The notes under the pieces are model-generated. The model made no database searches, was not told the origin of the DNA, and was given only the letters and a program-made list of their open reading frames with translations. A program made the translations under genes and the position numbers. A stretch of 64,000 nt of DNA from Neospora caninum Liverpool (taxonomy: Eukaryota; Apicomplexa; Conoidasida; Eucoccidiorida; Sarcocystidae), in contig NC_018398.1 of assembly GCF_000208865.1 (NCBI RefSeq), positions 1,302,001 to 1,366,000 of the forward strand, given 5' to 3'. This document shows positions 11,059 to 26,000 of the stretch, one piece after another (the stretch's first letter is position 1; each line of letters starts with the position of its first letter).

Positions 11059-14000
11059 GTAAAACTCTCCCACGTTTCTCTTTGCCCGCGGGGTTCACAG
11101 ACATGGATCCGGACAACCCCGTAACCACGATTTACCCTCTCTGACCTTCCTATTATCAGCAGGCTGCTTTCTCGTCTGAGGCAGGGAACTGGATGCAGTG
11201 TTACTTTCTGGCACCTTGACCATTGTATAGCGTGCAACGACACGACTTGAGAACTAATCTTCCAACATGTGACCGACTGAGTGCAACCCCCTAACCGCAG
11301 CTGTTGACGGTCATCTTGCGTTGCTGTAAGGTGCGCTTTTGCGGTGAGTGCACAGCGCATCCCCGCCATGTGATGGCCGATAATTCTGTGAAGGGGACAA
11401 TGAAGCCGTTGCGGGCTCGAAGGAACCGAGTGATAAAAAAGGAAGCCATTTGGAAGGAAGGGAAGCTGCTCAGTGAGGTTTCACGCACCCCCATCGCTTG
11501 CGAGAGAAAGAAGCACGTGAACTCTGGTATGGAGGCCTTCACAGCAGGGGATGCGCCTGGTTCCCGGCTTACTGGCCTGATGGCAAATGAATGGCTCCGT
11601 AGCAGGAGTTTGCTTCGAATTTGTTGGAGAACAGTACGCAGATCCTTAATTGCCAAACGTTTCAAGCCAAGTGACCATTCCTGCCTCGTTGGCTGTTTTT
11701 TTCAGCGACGCCTGTGACGTCAGAGGAGTCGGAGACGAAGCTACTGTCTCAAGGCCACAATGTTGCCGCCATTAGGGCAAGAAGCTCTATCCCAGCTTCT
11801 CAGGCGCTGTCCTTCATCGACTCGCTGCGCCCGGGACCGTGGAGTGGACAAGCATCAGGATATTTGAACGCTGGACCAGACTGCTACAATCTGGTTACTG
11901 AACCGGCGACGGTGCCAAGAGGATTGTGCACGGAGACGTGCGTCCTAGTCTGGGAAGGGGGGCAAACCCGGCATGCGACATGTCACGACAGGGAGGCTTG
12001 TTTCTGGCGTGAGTTCATGACGCGTGAGGTGCAAGCTGCGCGCGCTGGGATACCCCGCAAATTTGCTTCCCAAATTGCCAAAGAGTGCGATTTCGGTGAG
12101 TTTTTCACAAAGACTAAAGCCTGATGGGCTGCTTTTCGGCGACTGACGGCCTCGCCTCCAGTTGGATAATGACCCGGCTGCTGCAAACGGGAGGGAAACG
12201 CTACATGTTGCGCACACACGGGGTTGCTGGTTACTGAGTAGAAGGAAAGTTACGGCCCTATCCTACACCTCGCACGAGAGGTTTTTCTTACTGAGCCTCT
12301 TCATGCAAGAGAGTGAAATTGTTTACTCCCACGCCCAAGGGTGCGGACGTCCTGCGTGAGAATGATCGGCAGCTAAGCAGCCGTCAAAGACCCGTTGTGT
12401 CGGCCAGAATGTCCGGCTACCAAAACGAGTGTGTTTCCGTCATCGAGGGACCACTTATTTCTGGCTTCTAACGCAGCCTTGCAGTGTGGTGACGTTACAC
12501 ATTCCACGACCAGGACCATAGAGAAGAGGAGATAGGGGATCGAACTGTCGTCGCTGCTGTTGACGTCGCAACACTGGATTGCCTTTTCCCCCGTCACTCC
12601 TGTAAACACGGTTGTTCCCGATCCATGAAGCGGCAGGTGAGAAATTGCTGTTTCGCCAGCGTGGTGTGTTCCTTGTCTCTGCAGAGACGAAATCCCCGCA
12701 CCTTCCCCTCGCTCAGTTTGGTAAGCTACCTTAGACGAGGAGCACCCTTCAGACGCTCCCCCAAATCACGGGGAGGAAATGGCTTTGTTTGCCTTAATGT
12801 TTGCTTTTTATTCTGGCCTTTTGCGTGAGCCGTCCTACGGCTGCTGAGCTGTTGTGCGGGAATCGCTCATTAGTACAGCATCTCTGGTGGTAGGCTAGTG
12901 CCATCGTAATCCACCCTTTTGGGTTGTGGCCTGGAGTCCTCCAGGAACGGAACGGACGAAAAAACCTCGCCGAGATGCTGCCAGAGACATGAAACGACGA
13001 GGCCCATGTTTGCATATATCTTCTCGGTTTTGTCTCCAACCGCAATTGGGACTGCGGGACTCCCGCGTATCAACATGCAGAACGCCCGTGAAGGTCGTGT
13101 TTCTTGCTCTCAAACGGTTCGGTGGTCTGCGTTATTCTGGACAGTACTTCACTAAAAAGACTTTTCACCGCTCCTGGATGAGTGACAGCGAAACCGAGGA
13201 TTGCCGACACGAGCAACAAGAAGGCAGTTCAACCGCAGGTGCGCGTGTGTCCTCTGTCTGCGTGTGGCGCCTCAGAGCACATGTTTCTTTTGTCGGCAAC
13301 GAATGTACAGAACAACTCCCGCTGGGATGTCGCGGCAGTCTGCTCAGACAGCCAACGCCTGGCTGTCGCTGGAGCGCTTGTTGGGTCGAAAGATGTGGTT
13401 CGGGGCGTTGCTTCCGAGGTGGACGGTTGCGAAAGCGTGGATGTAACCAGTCAAATTAAGCAACTCTGCGCACACGCAATACAGGATTCACAACAGAGGT
13501 GCGTCATAGGACCCGACGTGTTCTCCGAGGTCACCTCTAAATTTTCGTGTGCTACCAACGAGACGCCCTACCTTGCCCTCTACGTCAACTGCGTCCCCGG
13601 TGAGTCGCCGCGAACAAAAGAGCGGTTCAAACGAAAGCCATCCGGAAGCAGCGTTCTCAGGCCTTTGTGCTTGCTGGACGTGCAGCCGTGGGGGGATCCC
13701 GCTGATGCTACCTGGTATCTCCGTTCAAGAAGGACACTGAACAACAAAACGAGACGCACTGTTCAAAACATTCTTTAGAGCGGTCACTGGCCAGCCGAAC
13801 GAACGGAAGGCAGAGAGGATGTACCCCAACAGCAGTGTCGTTACACACGACCTGATCATCTGCTGTAGCGAGCACTCCTTAAATGTCCCTTTGCCGCTTC
13901 AGCCTTTCATCGCAAGTTTTGCCTCTGACCTCGCGAGGCTACGTACTGCTTCGATTTCTGTTACCGTGTTCATGATCGTGCTCTGCCGTATGGGCTGCTG

Positions 14001-17000
14001 GTAGTACAAGAGAAAGGCGCAGTACCTGTATCATCTTCTGTTAAGGATTCCGTTCCACAGCGCATCGACCGCAGATGTGGTAGCCCTCGAGGCACTTCGA
14101 GTTTCTATAAACTACGTGCCTTTCGCCCAGTGATGGTTCCTGCTGTGCCGGGTCACGTCATGGTGGCACGGGTACAGTTGCCGGTCCGCCCTTTTTTTGA
14201 CGGTTCCTCTTCTCCGCTGGTGGGACCCGTGGAAGGGAAATATGGGAGTCTCCTGTCCCCTACCTGGAGGCGTCGCTTTCCGGAAGCGGGGCGAGGAACG
14301 GTACTGGTACGCTGCACCAGAGGAGCGAAGCCTGAGCTTTTGGGTTCGCGTGATCTGTAGGAGACGTCCAGTTGCGTGCGAAACGCAAGTACAGCTGTTG
14401 CCCGTTGGCCACAACTCGCGAAGGGGCTGTCTGGCTGTGCTCGTTAGACGTAAGGCGTCACTGTGAAACCCATTCACAGCGGCGCAAGAGGAACCTCCAA
14501 GAGGCTCCTGCAGTGCAGCAGTTTTGGCGCTGCGGAAACGTTCTCTCTCTACATCGGAGAGAAAGCGTCTTTCAGTCGCTCTGCGGCTCTTGCATACGTC
14601 CTTGAGTCTTGTCTCTCCGGTCCCGCCTGTGTGAGGGGCGGCGCGAGCCATGAGAATATGGGTTCTGGATGTTTGTGTCCTCTACTCAACAGTTAAAGTG
14701 GCAGACGAAATCGGATGCAAGCTCTACACACCCGCGACTGGGCTACCAAGTCCAGGTAAGGTTGAGTCGGATTCGTTCGAGTGAAAGTGACATTAGCTGG
14801 TGGCAGAGCAACAGCGTTGATGAAATGCAACCGCCACCTCATTAGCTGAGTAACTCTCCAGTTTGTGCCCTGTTCTGCAAAATGGATATTCGGGGAAAGT
14901 CCATCACACCTGGGAGAGCTACCACACCGTGCAAGACAGCAGTTGCTGGTCCTCCGCCGCTCGCCTATTCGTCTTGCAGATTGACTCCTCCACGGAAACA
15001 AACAGGTTGTTTGAGCCACGATCAGGGAGCTTCCTAACTGCAGGAAGCCTCTTGCCTGTGTACGATTCGTGATACGTGTTCTGCTAGGCTACCTCGACAC
15101 AAACAAAAGTTCAGGTTCCTTATACGGCAGCTAGCGAGCTGTACGCTCTGGGTGGCGCTTTCGGGCAGCACGACCCTTCCCCGTTTAGTCACAAGCTGTC
15201 GCTTGCCTCTCCGTCGTTTTCCCCCTTTTCTTTTGCAGACGGTTCGTCGATGCTTACTGGCGCATGAGACACCTGCACACGCGTCCATGTGACATGCACT
15301 GGGAAACGATCGGAGTTCTACAACAGAAGCCACTACGGGTCTTGTCACGAGCAGGCATAGATATGAGCAATAGATTCGGAGCGCCGGCGAAACAGAAACA
15401 CTCTAGAGAGCCGGCGGAAGAGGGATGCTAAACGGAATCGTGTCGGCCTGTCTCCCGAGCTCAGGCATGCAGTTTGCGTTCGCCTCGAGTCCTATTTGGA
15501 ACTGACGTAGCTTCACGCAAGCGTAGCGAACATAGTGGATTCAACAGTGCTCAGGAATCATTTCACGTGCGGAGTGCGCTGGCTCAACAACGACTGTGTC
15601 TCGCATCCTTCTCTACCGGAGGTTCTCCGTTTGTGTGGCCGTTGTGATAGCCTGTAGTGTTCATTCCCGTGAGGAAACGGGCAATACAGGGCAGTTTTTA
15701 GCTAGCCGCTTGCGTTGACACTACGTGCTTACCGCCCGCCTCCCTTCAAGAAACGAGACCTGTGAAGATAGGAAATAACGCGCAGCGTTTTGGCTGATGA
15801 CGTTCAGAGCCTCTACCGTCGGATGGCATTTTAAGCTTTCAGTGCCGCATGCCGTATGTCCGTTGCCCGCAGGAGGGTGCGAGTGTCCAGCGGGAACCGA
15901 GCAATGCGTACTGAAGGAGGCGTCAATGTATACAGAGGTTGCCATTGGCGTGGCCTCTGGGTTCACTGTTCATGCCAAGAACGGTCGCGGGTATGGCTCT
16001 GCATGCGGATTGATCCGTTTGTGCCCACAAAAAGCCAGCAGTTGACAGCTTCGTCTTTGGTACTCTTTCTGTTCTTCGCATGGACAACTGCCGTATGGTC
16101 GGTGTCACGGCAGTTGGAGAATGCTGTTAACCTCCATCCGGACAAGTTTGTCTGAAAGGAGGAAACTGGTATTTTTCCTCGTACGATGTCTAGAAACACA
16201 CTTCAGATTTTCATGTCCACCATGGGATTCTCAGTGCATCGAAAAAGCACTTGGAAAGGGATACTGGCTAGCGTTCTGGGATCGTGTACTGCACGGGGAA
16301 GTAATGTTGTTTCCCGTGCATACAAAGCGCGGTTCCTACGAACGGTAGACTGCGGTGGAATTTGCCCGTCTCGATTGAGGGCATCAGAAGCCTCTGTGTA
16401 GATTGCGGCATTCAGCCATACGCTCTGGTCTTCGCTGGAAGGAGCCTACCTGCGGTCGCTGCTGTGGTGGCGCTGTCCTTTTGGCGGTGGGGTGAGGTGC
16501 GAAAGCGCTCTATCCGCTTGATGGCGACACCTTGCCATGCATCTGCGCCGAAGATCCGTCGCCAACGGCAGCGCTGCCTGAACGCTTCTCTTCCCTATTC
16601 GGTTCTCTTGACGAAGCAGGCTTTGATAGAGGGGTGCAAGCTGACGCCCTGTGGCCCGTTTCCAATTTTGTACAGCTTTAAAAATGGCGACTTGACGGCG
16701 TTTAAGTCACCTTCCTGCACGGGCTATTCAGTTAGGGTGGCATGCAAGAAGGCGCCTTCCTCGACATCAAAAGGTAGGTGACCGTCCTGCTTGTCTTCGG
16801 GAACAGCAACTGGGTGGACGGCGCACGGGCAAGCATATCGCTGCAGTACACGTCCTTGGAAGTCGCATGCGGTTTGCGTCGGGAGCTCTGAGAGAGAGCG
16901 ACGCCCGAAGCTGAGCGGGGGACCCAAATACATAAGGTGCAGTGTCTAGGCAAGGGCGTTCGAGGCAGGCAATGTACGCGCAGAATCTCTGACGCGTTCG

Positions 17001-20000
17001 GGAGAAGCCGCTTGATGTCCGACCACTGGCTCGGCGACGAGTCGATAGGGCGCGTCAACCTCGTCCCATGACAGTGTAGGCTAGGAAACTTTGGAAAGGC
17101 GCCAACTTTCTGTAAAAAAGATACTGCTTTTTGATGCTTCTCTCCGAGGTGCACAGCACCCAGTCGATGGCGGGAGGTCTGAAATGTGGGGAATCCGAAT
17201 GCGGTCCGCTGTTTCACTGTGGGTGTGGTGCCCGAGGAAAAAAACTAGAGGCCGTTGGCGCATCGGTCGGCCGTGGCAGTCCAGCTAGTTGTGCTTCATG
17301 CAGAGGGGAACTGTTGTTTTGAGGAGTGATCAATCCGAGGTTAAATCGGACTAGATCGCTTGCCCTCGGGTCCCGTGACTCGGCAGTTAGTTGGACGTTC
17401 TGTAGTCGTTGTGCGGCTTCTTTCCCGCGCGTTTACTCGGGTGTGCTCGGGTGATGTCTTGCTAGGTTCGAGTGAGGGCAGCTGTATCCACAGCCCGAAT
17501 CATTGTGAGGAAGGGGCTCGAAGTTGTCCCTTGCCGATACCTGTCACTGTGGAGAAAGCTGAAGTTTGCTGAGATGCTCTTAATACCACAGGAGACCCGG
17601 CAAAGACCAGTTGGCTGGACAGGGGACCAGACTGCTATAGTCCAACGGATTCGAACACTGCGCAGATGTGCAAGTTCGCGTGTCTGAAGCTATGGAATCC
17701 TACGGATGATAGCCTGGTCAACGTACACACCCCTTTTGACGACTTCATGACACGCCTTTCTTCCGGGGACTTGACAGTGCCGGAGCTTACTGACGACGGA
17801 AATACAACCATTCGCAGCTGCAAGTGGGGTGAGTTTTTCAGGGGGAAAGCATCCGTCTCCGATGAGCTATCGCCACACCGAGCGCAGTGGCGAGGACGCT
17901 GAAAATTTTTTTAACGGTTTGCGCGGTCGTTACGTGGCTCATCCTCCTTTTTAGATCTCACAAACAATTGAGGCCCGTTCACATAATTCCCTCAGGATGA
18001 GCGCAGGCGCTAGAAAAAGCTGTGTAGACGACAGCGAGGGACTTCGAGAAAACAACGCTATCTATTTGACGGTTTGAAGCTGAACAGGGCGCTAAATGAG
18101 AGCCGTCCATGTGCAGCCTCACGGTCTTTCTACCATTCTTTGGGAGAATTCGAAGTGAGCATGCGCGTTTTCGGTGTATGTGCAGAACGAAAGAAATCGA
18201 AACAGGATATATCTGTAGTTGATTTCATACCGCGGTGCTCAAAGAAAAGGCATCGTCAGCCGTATCTTTTATTTGTTCACTTGCCTGATCTCGGGGCTCC
18301 CCCTGTAATTGTGTCTAGCCGAGGACCTGTTTTGCGGGCGTGTGTTTTTCAGGTAAAAGACAGCGCTTCGATCCTGCCGAGCAATATCGTGAGCTTCACA
18401 GGGAACGCACAGCGACGGCGACCTCAGAGGGTGGCACACGACTGGATGGCTCCATGCTGGCCTGATCAGTCTAATTCATGGCTTACATCTTGAACAGACA
18501 CCATTTTTCGTTCACGTCGCACCCCAGAAAGAGAAACCTGGCGTCGATGTTTGCGTAACGCAATCATGTTCACATCCTCAAACATAATCCGCCAGCGCGC
18601 GTGAAGCTTCTGACCTGGGCCCCCCCGTCAGAACCTGACATTCCAGTGGGCGGGAAGTTCCAGCTGGTCGATGTCGAGGGTACCGCGTGTTCAGAGGCGA
18701 GCGCCGAGCTCCTGTGTGACGCACGTTCTCACTCTGTGAACCTTGGTTGGCAAGCGCGGTGTGACTTCGCCCGCAGGGTCTGAGCTCCGGTAGGGACGAT
18801 TAGGGACCGGAGCCGAGACGTAGACTCTGGTGCAAGGCCTGGAACGCCTCACTGGAATCTCTGCAGACACAGCGCTATGTTTGTTTGGACCACACTAGCG
18901 CGATGCTTGTTGGCTGCCAGTTTCTCGTCCTCGGTGGCTTGAAGAGGAGACCAGTTGCGTGTGTCGAACCTCTGTCTCTTCGTAAGGGTGTTCTTCAGAG
19001 TCAACATTCTACGACTATACAGAAAGATTGCAGGAATCGAGTCCCGTGGTTTGGTCAATGTAGTCTTTGCGATGCGCCCTCTCCCTTTCCACGGCAGAAT
19101 ACAAAACATGGACGGCAACTGGGAAGCTGAAAAGGCTGTGTACGGACTCCAGGAAACCGCAGATCGTTCGAGCCTTCGTTGGATGCTCAGATGTAAGGTG
19201 GCGACAGGGAACTAGACAAGGGAAAGCAAGCATCCGCACCGAGAAGCCGCATATTCGTCCTACGAAGTGTGCATTAGAATATCGCAGAACGTGGAGAAAG
19301 TCCTGTCGTACAAGTACCCCTGGGTTGCGGGTGAAGACGAGACGGGATGGACACGTCTGCAAAGTGTCCTTTGATGGCGCTTTCTCTGTTCTGACTTTTG
19401 TAATCTCTTTCGACGCCTCGCGGCCCATGGGAGCTTAAAATGCTTCTGCATGGCCCCGAATGTGCACGCTCCTGTGTTCACCGTGACGCAGGGCCCCGTC
19501 AGTGGCCAGCAAGCGTGTCTTCTGCATTCGGTGGAAAATGCCACGCGTAACACACGTTGCCGGATGGTGCGGTAGCTTATTCAAATGAGAATGGACGGCA
19601 ACTGGTGGTGTGTGGTACTCTCCTGTTGCAGTCGCTCCGTTACGGGAAGGAATCGAACAATTGCAACTACCTAGACATCACGAACGAACTCACCATGCGG
19701 TGCGGTTCGGCTTTCACCAACGGCACCGCAGGATGCACTTTGCACCCAGAAGAACTCCTTTCGGAAGATGATGCTTGCCAGAAGTCATGTACCGACCAAT
19801 GGGGTATCCAGCTCTATTACTCCTGTACTCTCGGTGAGTTGGTTTTGCTGGATATATATGTTGCAGCGAATCAACCGCACTTTCACAAGACTTTTAAGCC
19901 AATACTAAGGAGCCACAGCGTTGTCTGCTGATAGGTTAGCACAAGCAAACGCCAAGTACGTGCACCAAACCGCAACAGTAAGTGGCTATATCGATCAGTT

Positions 20001-23000
20001 TTTGAGGAATTTTGCAAGACAATTAGAGCCTCTCGCTGATTCTAGCGTTCACTGTCCCGATAGGTTTGTCTGTCCTAGCCCAGGGTGAGTTGCATGCGAG
20101 GGGCACGTTTTTTCGAGCTGAGGAAGACTGTGCACTGTTCAGGGACGTATAGGAGCAAAGACGGTGGAAACGTTCAGTTCATGTTTTCGAGCACGAACTC
20201 CTTCCGTCACGTTAGTTGAGGTCGACATCTCGGAGTTTTTCTTGCTTTTATGTAGCCAGCCTCACGCGGGTGGAATGGATATGACCTGAATATAAGACGG
20301 TTTACTGCCACAAAAAAATACCCTGGGGAAGGGTAAGGCCCTCAGATCATCTTGCCTGGGGATTCAAGTGTCCGGGAAATAAATGTTACGCCTTCCGGTT
20401 CTTCTGTTGAACTGGCATTGCTCATTAGGAGTGTGGCATCTCCGCTCGACTCGAACGGGCAAAAGGGAGAGGAGGGCGCCTGGGGGTTTGTTTGTCGCCA
20501 GCGCTCAAATGGGGTTCCGACTTGACTGTGTGTGCCACGTTTAGAAACCTCAACTTCCCTCTGCAGCCTGAACCAAACCATGACAGGATTGGATGAATCG
20601 GAAAATGAATATGCTTGCGGCTGCCCGTACCTAGCGGACATGTGCGACTTGGAAGAAGCCGAAGTAAGAGCATGAGCTACCTTAGTGGAGACAGCTGCAA
20701 CATATCACTGTGAGATAAGCGTTACATGGATGCTGATCGGGACTGGTGAAGGCGGTAAGCACTGGAGATGGTGCCCATCGGTGCTACGTTTTGTATACTG
20801 CGAGCCCCAGTTCTTCGTCGAGGGCCTGCAGTTGTATAGTGAAGCGTTCAGCAGCTTTGAGCAGCCGATGTTCCACTTTCTGAGATGTCTGGCTAATTAC
20901 CAACTCGCGCAAACAGTTACTTCCGGGATAGTTCCAGCGCCGCGTACACGTCCTTCCTCCGTGGAAGTTTGTGTATCATAGCTCACGTCTTCGTGCCTTC
21001 CGTATTGCACGTGAGATAGCAGAGCGGAACGATATGTCGCTTTTTCTGCTTCACAGAGAATCTGATCCCGCTGGCTGCCTTGGCTTCTTAAACAGACCAA
21101 TGAGTAACTTTAGCTGGGGCAAAAGCTCCTCTTTTCTGTTAGAGAAACAGCGGTTCCATGTTATTGTGGCAAATATACCTACACTGAGTTGCCGCAGGCG
21201 TGCGGCTTATCATTTCGAGGGAATCTGTACTTTTGCTTTTTGGTTCCCACCCGACTGACATGTAGGCCCGCTCAAACGCACGCATGGCTTCTCGATGAGT
21301 CGTCGCTCACCGTGAAGGTGGATAGACATTCGTGGTTGGCGTTGGCGTGTAACGAGAAAGAGTCCGTTTGCATCCTCTGCCACTATGATCTTTGAGTGCT
21401 TTCTTTCCTGTTTATGATGCTGCCCAGGCCAATGATTCGTGGAAAGACACCGTTCGTGGCTTCACCGTCGCCATCCTTAAGGGGAATTTAACCTACGGGT
21501 TGTCCGGAGGCTCCAAACGCTACCATTCCACCAGCATCAATTCATATACATGCCAGTCACCAACGACTAGGGTCCTGTGCAAGCGTACGTCTGGACCGCC
21601 ATGAAGCTGATCTTCAGCTCAAGCAGCTGCGAGTTTCTTAGCAGCGTGTCAGTTGTCGGGGAGCCGTCGAGAGGAGGGCTAGAATCGTGGGATGCATGCA
21701 GTCAGCCGCAGCACCAGCAATGCCGCTCCAGGGAGAGGCCGCCGTTGCGTTGGCTACCCGTTTTAGTTTACTGGAGACAAGAGGCGAGCCGGGCTGACTG
21801 CACTGGACATAGTAGGTAGACAGACGGGACCAGGGTTCTCGGTTCCTGGCCATCCTTGAGGTGCGTATCTGGCTGTGATTTGGTCGGGCCTGACCTCGGT
21901 TAACATGCCACCGCGTTTTCTTGCCTCGAATCGTGTATGCCAGCGCCGCCGGCGACCATCGAAATTGTCCCGCCAAGTCAAGGTAGGTCTTGCTCATGTT
22001 AGGGTACAGACGGAGCTTCTGTATCTGGTAAACGGAGTTTGACAGTCTGTAGATCTCTTCTCTGATCGCGTGGCCTGAACCGTCGCCAACGGTCGTGGGA
22101 CTGCATCTCTTCTCCGAAAGCATCCGCCCCATTCGTGCACACAATAGGCCTTGCGTAGGCCGCTGCAATGCTTCCTTGTGCGGCCGTGATCTTCTGCCTC
22201 TTAAGACGTAGGCGAACACACCGCGACTCGCTACGACGCACATTGCTATCTCACCCCTGACTAAGCACGTGTTACCGAGCCAGGTCGTTAGCGCCGTGAC
22301 GTTTGTATCGAAGTCGAATGCGCTGGACGTTGGTGGTTTCGTCATGTGAAGCACAGTTGTTGATTCCAGCTTCGATGGCGCTACAGTTTTACACTGAGAT
22401 AATACCGGGCCGAACTTTGGATTCGTGTCAGTGCCCATGACGGGACGCGAGCTGGTCGTGTAAGCCGGCTCCACGAGACGAAACAGAAATCAAACAGGCT
22501 GTCAGCGGCCACTAGTGCTTGGAGCAACACTGCCATGTAGCAGCCAGCCGATTTTGTCGCCTTTTCGTTTCTTCGGAGTTTTCGGAAGAAACATGTGTAT
22601 TCTCGTGTGGTGAGTCCTGTTTGACATTCAGTGCCGGACTGCAACTCGAGTTTCTCCATCAAAAAGGGGGCGACTTCCTCGGATGATAGTCTCTGTGTTA
22701 ACGAATGCTCCATCGTGATGCAGGTATGCTGTCTTCACTGGCCGTTCCAGGACTATCACCGCCGGGCTCGTGCATTTAGTCGCTGTATTGGCTTCCGATT
22801 CGTGCTGAAGCTACATCGACTGTTTTTCCGGTTTCCGACTTTGAGGCTACGAGGCAAAGCACCAAAAAGCTGCTGCGCTCACACTAGCTGTGCCTGATGC
22901 AGTGCGGCGGACTCCTAGACTAGAGCTGCATTTTAACGAGCAGGATGATCGTAGACTGACAAGAGCAGGGTAGTCGCTCGACCAGTGCGCGTAGAGCGCG

Positions 23001-26000
23001 AGAGCCACAGGGAATCCTGTTACTTTTGACACCTGCGTGTCTCGGATTCAGCTCACCGTTTCCGTTCTAAAGCGGGCACAGGCGTTCCGAAGTGTTGTCT
23101 ACGACTCGCGACAAAGCCAATGTACCGATCTTGCCCGTCGGTCTGAGGTGAATTGTCCGTGTGTTACCTGCAGAGAACGTGCGCCAGCGCTGCTAACGTC
23201 TGGCTGTGTGTGGGGAAAACGCTACCAAATTGCTTTGTTCCCAACAGAGCAAAAACAACCTGCGTCATCGAGAGTAGTGTTGGGGCGTACCAAGCTTCGT
23301 TTCAAAGCTGTTCCTGCCCAAACGCGTCGATGCCCTGTACGGAAGACGAGGTCGAAGTTACCAGATATGAGTGGGAGCAGACGTTTACACCCGAAGAAGC
23401 ATTCGTTGTCGTCGCTCCCCAAAAAGTTCTCGGACCGGGAAAAACAATTCAGCCCGACTACGGCATGGCGGGCGAACCTGGATGTGGTAGCTCGCGGTAC
23501 AAGCGGGTCTTCTGTCGTGGTAAGTTCGCTCCGGAAGACAGTGCTTTGCTGACAGACTTTCCAGGCTCTCTGCATATCCAAATACACAGTGTTTACCGTC
23601 GGACGGGCAGGTGCGGCTGTCAGCAACTTCGAACTCGAGTCCGTCCATGAGTCTCGGTTTTTTCGGAGGCCGTATGTTTCCAGACAGTCCTGGGTCTTGA
23701 CAGTGTCACAGTTCAGGACACGAATCGGAAGTAGGAGTGGAGGGGCGTCCTGGCATGTGTAACGAAGATTGCAGGTGCTCTGACAATGACTGGCTGGGAG
23801 CCAAAGTCGTGTGCCTCTGCGTTTGCTGCAGGCGCTTCCGGGAAGACCGGTGTCACGCGATACGGTAAGGGAAACCGGACCGTTTAGGGGCGCGCTGAGG
23901 AAGAGAGGAAAACAGATGTAAAAATTCATTCCGACGTCGTCGCCAAATGCCGACAACCGGGGAGCGTGTGGGGTGGACCAACACACTAGACTCAGGAGCG
24001 GAGGGGGGTGGTCTCTCAGCAGTCGAGGCATTCCTGTGAGTCCAGGCTGCAGTCAGGGCGTCCTGTTGTGAGGCCCGTCCTGCCTTTGCATAGGCTCAGG
24101 CGAAAGCACAGCTGGGGGATAGGTATGAAGTGCTGCCAGGAAGGGGTGGCGTCAAAAAGCAAGCACAGTGGCGGAACAGCCTGCTGAACAGTGTCTCTTC
24201 GGCACCCAGCAGCTGGACGGCACACCTGGGAGACGCGGTGAACCTCCGTCATTTCTGGGGCATATTTGTTCTGCGGTGGCCTTGGGAAGTGACCTTCATT
24301 CTGATCATGCAGCACGACTCTAGTATCGCAGATGATAATTTATGCAACGGCATTCAGCTCACACTTTCGTGTTGGAAAAGTGATACAAACGAGAGACTCG
24401 AGAACCTCGCTGGGGGGCGCGCGGCAAGGATGCGTTGTTACGGTATCCTGCGTTACTCGAACAGGTAGTCCCTGTCGCCGAAGGTTTTTTGCAGAAAGCC
24501 ATGGCTATTGTGTGCTGGGGAATGTCTCCTGAATATGCGGTATCTCGTCGGATGAACCCGAGTGTTTCTGTTCTCTTCGTTGTGTCGGGAGCGCGTAATG
24601 GTTCTTCAGCTGTTTTGCGGTGGTGTTTTGTTGAGCAAGCGTGGGCCTCGTAGCAGGAAGTTGTGGGATCGACGCTGCACAATGCCCTTGAAAACTGGTT
24701 GAAAGCGCGACGTGGTGTTGCAGCACTAGCCTGCCTGGTGTCTTTTATGAGCAGACGAAACGGCAGACTGCGAAAATGCGACATCTCTGGATAGCGCGGT
24801 GATCTCGGACTCCGAGTGCCACTACGCGTGCAGCATTGTGATTAAAAAGTGCAAGGCTACCATTAAGAAGAACCCCGATGCATACGAAAGCGAATATGCG
24901 TGTTATACTGATCGACTGGAAAACATCCCAAAGTTGAGCTCGTGTTTGATAGAAAGCAGTAAGTTTCCCCAGCCCCCGCTCTCGCAAAACAGCCAAAAGT
25001 CGACGTCACGCCTGTTGCCATGCTTCGTCAGTTCGGAATTCTTAACTGGGTTGCAGAAAATGGCGTTCAGACTCATGTTTCGAGAAGACCCCTAGAAATT
25101 GCAGGGTCAGGTATTTGCTGACGTGGTCATCGCACGCGAATTAACTGAGAAGTGTATCGATTTGGGAGAGCTCAACCTTACACGGTTGACGAGTTGCATC
25201 CGGAATACGTGGATGGTCCTCCAGCGGCATGAGCAAGGAGTCATCCATGGACGGGCGGGATGTTATGTAGCGGCGGGCATTTGCCCAGGCGACAGTCGGC
25301 TGTTTGGTTTCGCGGAAAAACGAAAACCCGACCAAGTACTGATTGATCTTGGGTGTCGCTGTCCTGTAGGGCATATGATACCTAGTGGAATTAGCAAGTG
25401 AAAAGGCGGTTGCACCCAATTTCGCGACGCTTTTGGTCTGTGGTCGTTCGCCCGCTTGTGCCCCTGCGACCGTCAGGTTTGAGACACATTCCATGCACGT
25501 GGTATTTCGTTATTCCTCATAGAACTGAAGGGGCTGCTCTAGGTTGGAGACATGCGAAAGCCTTGCGAGTTCATTGCCTTTTGCCTTTCTTTCACCTGTT
25601 TGTCTCGCAGAACTGGTTGACCCAGAAACTGGAGGTCAGTTTCAGCACCCTGCGGTAGTCACTCGGTTCGTTCAGTGCCTCGAGTCTTCCCGAACGAGGG
25701 TCTTCAGTACCAGCATCTGGGTGTGTCTTACGTCGTCGTTCCCTTGCTCAGAAAAACGATTATAGGGACTCTCGGCGAAAATGCAAACCACGTTTTGTTC
25801 GTGTCTACTGTGTGTGGAATGCCGTTTTTGTCCAAGGGCAAAAGCAAAGACGCATTCAGCCAAAAAAAGCCTTTTTAAAGAGTCCCCAGAGAACACGTTT
25901 GTGACATAACCTTCCGTTGGTGGGGGAGAGAAGGCCGGTGTTGTAGCCTGGACGGTACGCCGGCAGGCGAGTCCAAAAAGCCAGGCCATCACTCGCTGAC

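Noticed and set aside
18354..18420. Possible adhesin exon after a TTTTTCAG acceptor (GKRQRFDPAEQYRELH)
   Set aside because: No cysteine signature and only a weak GTGGCA donor; a chance frame is as likely.
20342..20673. Minus-strand frames over the first exon of an adhesin module B
   Set aside because: The plus strand carries the C-x-C-P-x5-C signature with matching splice sites, so the minus frames are shadows.
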